DNA from: Nilaparvata lugens
Taxonomy: Eukaryota > Arthropoda > Insecta > Hemiptera > Delphacidae
NCBI RefSeq assembly: GCF_014356525.2
Contig: NC_052516.1
Coordinates: 22,152,257-22,216,256 of the forward strand
Length of the DNA stretch: 64,000 nucleotides
Direction: 5' to 3'
Part shown: one piece after another, positions 62,610 through 64,000 of the stretch
How positions within the stretch are numbered: the stretch's first letter is position 1
How the letters are laid out: each line of letters begins with the position of its first letter
Position numbers and translations under genes: made by a program
Notes under the pieces: model-generated
Told to the model about the DNA's origin: nothing
The model's input: the letters and a program-made list of their open reading frames with translations, nothing else
Database searches by the model: none

Positions 62610-62664
62610 ACAAGATAATTTTTGAAACAAGATAATTTTTGAAACAAGATAATTTTTGAAACAA
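62610..62664. repeat. Three tandem 17-bp units
   Basis: ACAAGATAATTTTTGAA repeated three times with near-perfect identity. Flanking sequence 61776-63444 otherwise shows no recognised feature. Confidence 0.9.
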
Positions 62665-63444
62665 GAATAATTCTGTTACAACAAATTCAAATTTTAAGAA
62701 ACCACAAATATCCTGGATGAAAAGGGGAATCAATTGCTATGTAGATTTGAATCTAAATGTCTAGGATACACTAAACAGTCCACTAAATTCATCATTTTTT
62801 CTCCACAGGAGAAACGTTTAAAGCTGGCATCAAATGATGTCACCACATTTTTTACATTTGTAAATTATATATTCATATATGTATGTCACGTGGATTGAAG
62901 GAGCGTTGTTTGTCACGTTGTTTGTTGATTGAAGGAAGATTCTATTTTACTATTTAAATAAATCATAATGTAATTTACTTATCCACTTCGAGATTTACAT
63001 AGTGATAATAAGTAGGAGATGAAATGTATAGCAAACACTTCAGTTGCTATGAAGGCCTACTGTATTGTACTCTGTAGTGTCTTATTTTTTACTAAAGTGA
63101 TGAAGTATCAGAAAAAACTATTATTCAGCATTGTTATGTATTATTTTCAATGTATTTTTTTCTCTTTCTTTTCAATAATTCAAAATTTGTTATTATTTTA
63201 AATAAGTAGATAACTTAACTATTGTTTGTTTTTAATCATATTATTTGTATTATTTTTTTGTATTGTTATAATACTTGATAGAGAGTTGAGTGTAAGAGAG
63301 GGTCGACTGCGCCCTAACTTCGCTCTCTAAGAAAAATAGAGGCAGTCAATCTATTCTATTCATGTCACCATATTATATAATTATGTATATATATTAAAAA
63401 ACAGATGACATCAAATTTATTAGAGCAAATGAAATGCCTTCATC

Positions 63445-63760
63445 TTCATGTGTAGGCAACACACCACACCAACCTTGTTCCTGTGAGACTGACCTTGTCT
63501 CTGTGACACTCCACTTGTTCGAATGGGACTCCACCCCTCTTCTTGTTCCAGTGACACTACTTGTTCCAGTGAGACAGACCTTGTCTCTGTGAGACTCACC
63601 TTGTCTCTGTGAGACTCACCTTGTCTCTGTGAGACTCATCTTGTCTCTGTGGGAACTTGTTCCTGTGAGACTGCCATTTATAAAAATACTTGTTCCTTTG
63701 AAACTTGTCTCTGTGACACTAATATCGTTCAAAAACACTACTTGTCTCTGTGATACAGAC
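63445..63760. repeat. Minisatellite E, copy 2 (inverted)
   Basis: CTTGTCTCTGTGAGACT units in tandem. 63641-63760 is the near-exact reverse complement of 49300-49400, including the unique spacers, and the array is expanded on the other side (63590-63650). Confidence 0.9.
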
Positions 63761-63816
63761 CCAAAAATCAAAATAGCCGTGAGAAAGAAAACAGCTGATG
63801 AACGCGAATAAGACTG

Positions 63817-63999
63817 TCACTCTATTGTTCTATTGTCTTGGCTGCTTGGCTGAGCCTGGCTGGAGGGATCAAATAATAACCGACTGGATTGATCTTTCGT
63901 CTGTCCCCTAGGCGAAACTACGCCGACCATTGCTGGGTGGAAGATGTTACTGCGGCCGCTCGCATTCCCACCAACGCTGCTATTATTTGCTGTCTCAGC
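63817..63999 (-). CDS. Possible Ser-rich coding fragment at the window edge
   Basis: A minus-strand frame open to the window end, about 60 codons in GC-richer sequence than the neighbourhood, reading AETANNSSVGGNASGRSN and HPAMVGVVSPRGQTKDQSS to a TGA stop. No family recognised. It could be the end of an exon or chance. Confidence 0.2.
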   Translation of the reverse strand, partial: AETANNSSVGGNASGRSNIFHPAMVGVVSPRGQTKDQSSRLLFDPSSQAQPSSQDNRTIE

Positions 64000-64000
64000 G

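Overview
This is eukaryotic DNA from an AT-rich, intron- and transposon-dense insect genome. Several high-copy dispersed repeats look, from memory, like those of delphacid planthoppers such as Nilaparvata. That species guess is recollection and not something I could test. I see no bacterial operons, tRNA or rRNA genes, or CRISPR arrays.

The one recognisable host gene is an ABCC (MRP4-type) ABC transporter on the minus strand. Nine exon types can be placed between 47,936 (5' side) and 8,228 (3' side), with introns of 0.9 to 15 kb. Splice sites and phases agree at every junction except one. The exons cover transmembrane domain 1, the linker, most of nucleotide-binding domain 1 and the start of transmembrane domain 2. 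The N-terminal exons and everything after the start of TMD2 were not found and probably lie outside the window. The NBD1 exon carrying the Q-loop and ABC signature occurs twice (14,079-14,368 and 18,993-19,282). The Walker B/D-loop exon that should follow it is not visible, and joining the flanking exons directly shifts the frame. Decayed second copies of two other exon ends lie at 45,968-46,073 and 7,732-7,795.

Most other recognisable DNA is mobile elements. 1-6.2 kb: a 16-bp minisatellite resembling CCTAA telomere units, split by a nearly intact but nonsense-mutated copia element. 6.2-12 kb: a composite microsatellite-bearing repeat and Helitron-like ends. 12.5-20.6 kb: a broken non-LTR element holding the duplicated ABC segment, then the second copy. 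20.7-32.7 kb: a Helitron, long hairpins, an LTR-type insertion without genes and more copies of the composite repeat. 36.1-41.5 kb: a near full-length, multiply broken non-LTR element in a minisatellite. 42.4-48.8 kb: three 5'-truncated non-LTR elements and purine-rich tracts. 49-64 kb: inverted minisatellite copies, GA arrays and a 4.9-kb DNA transposon.

That transposon (55,467-60,349) is the most interesting element. It has 35-bp terminal inverted repeats (32 of 35 bases match), short repeated motifs near its ends, and encodes a DUF7869-type protein with conserved acidic residues that could form an RNase H-like transposase site. Its reading frame carries one apparent single-base frameshift, and a Helitron-like element and a MITE have inserted into it.
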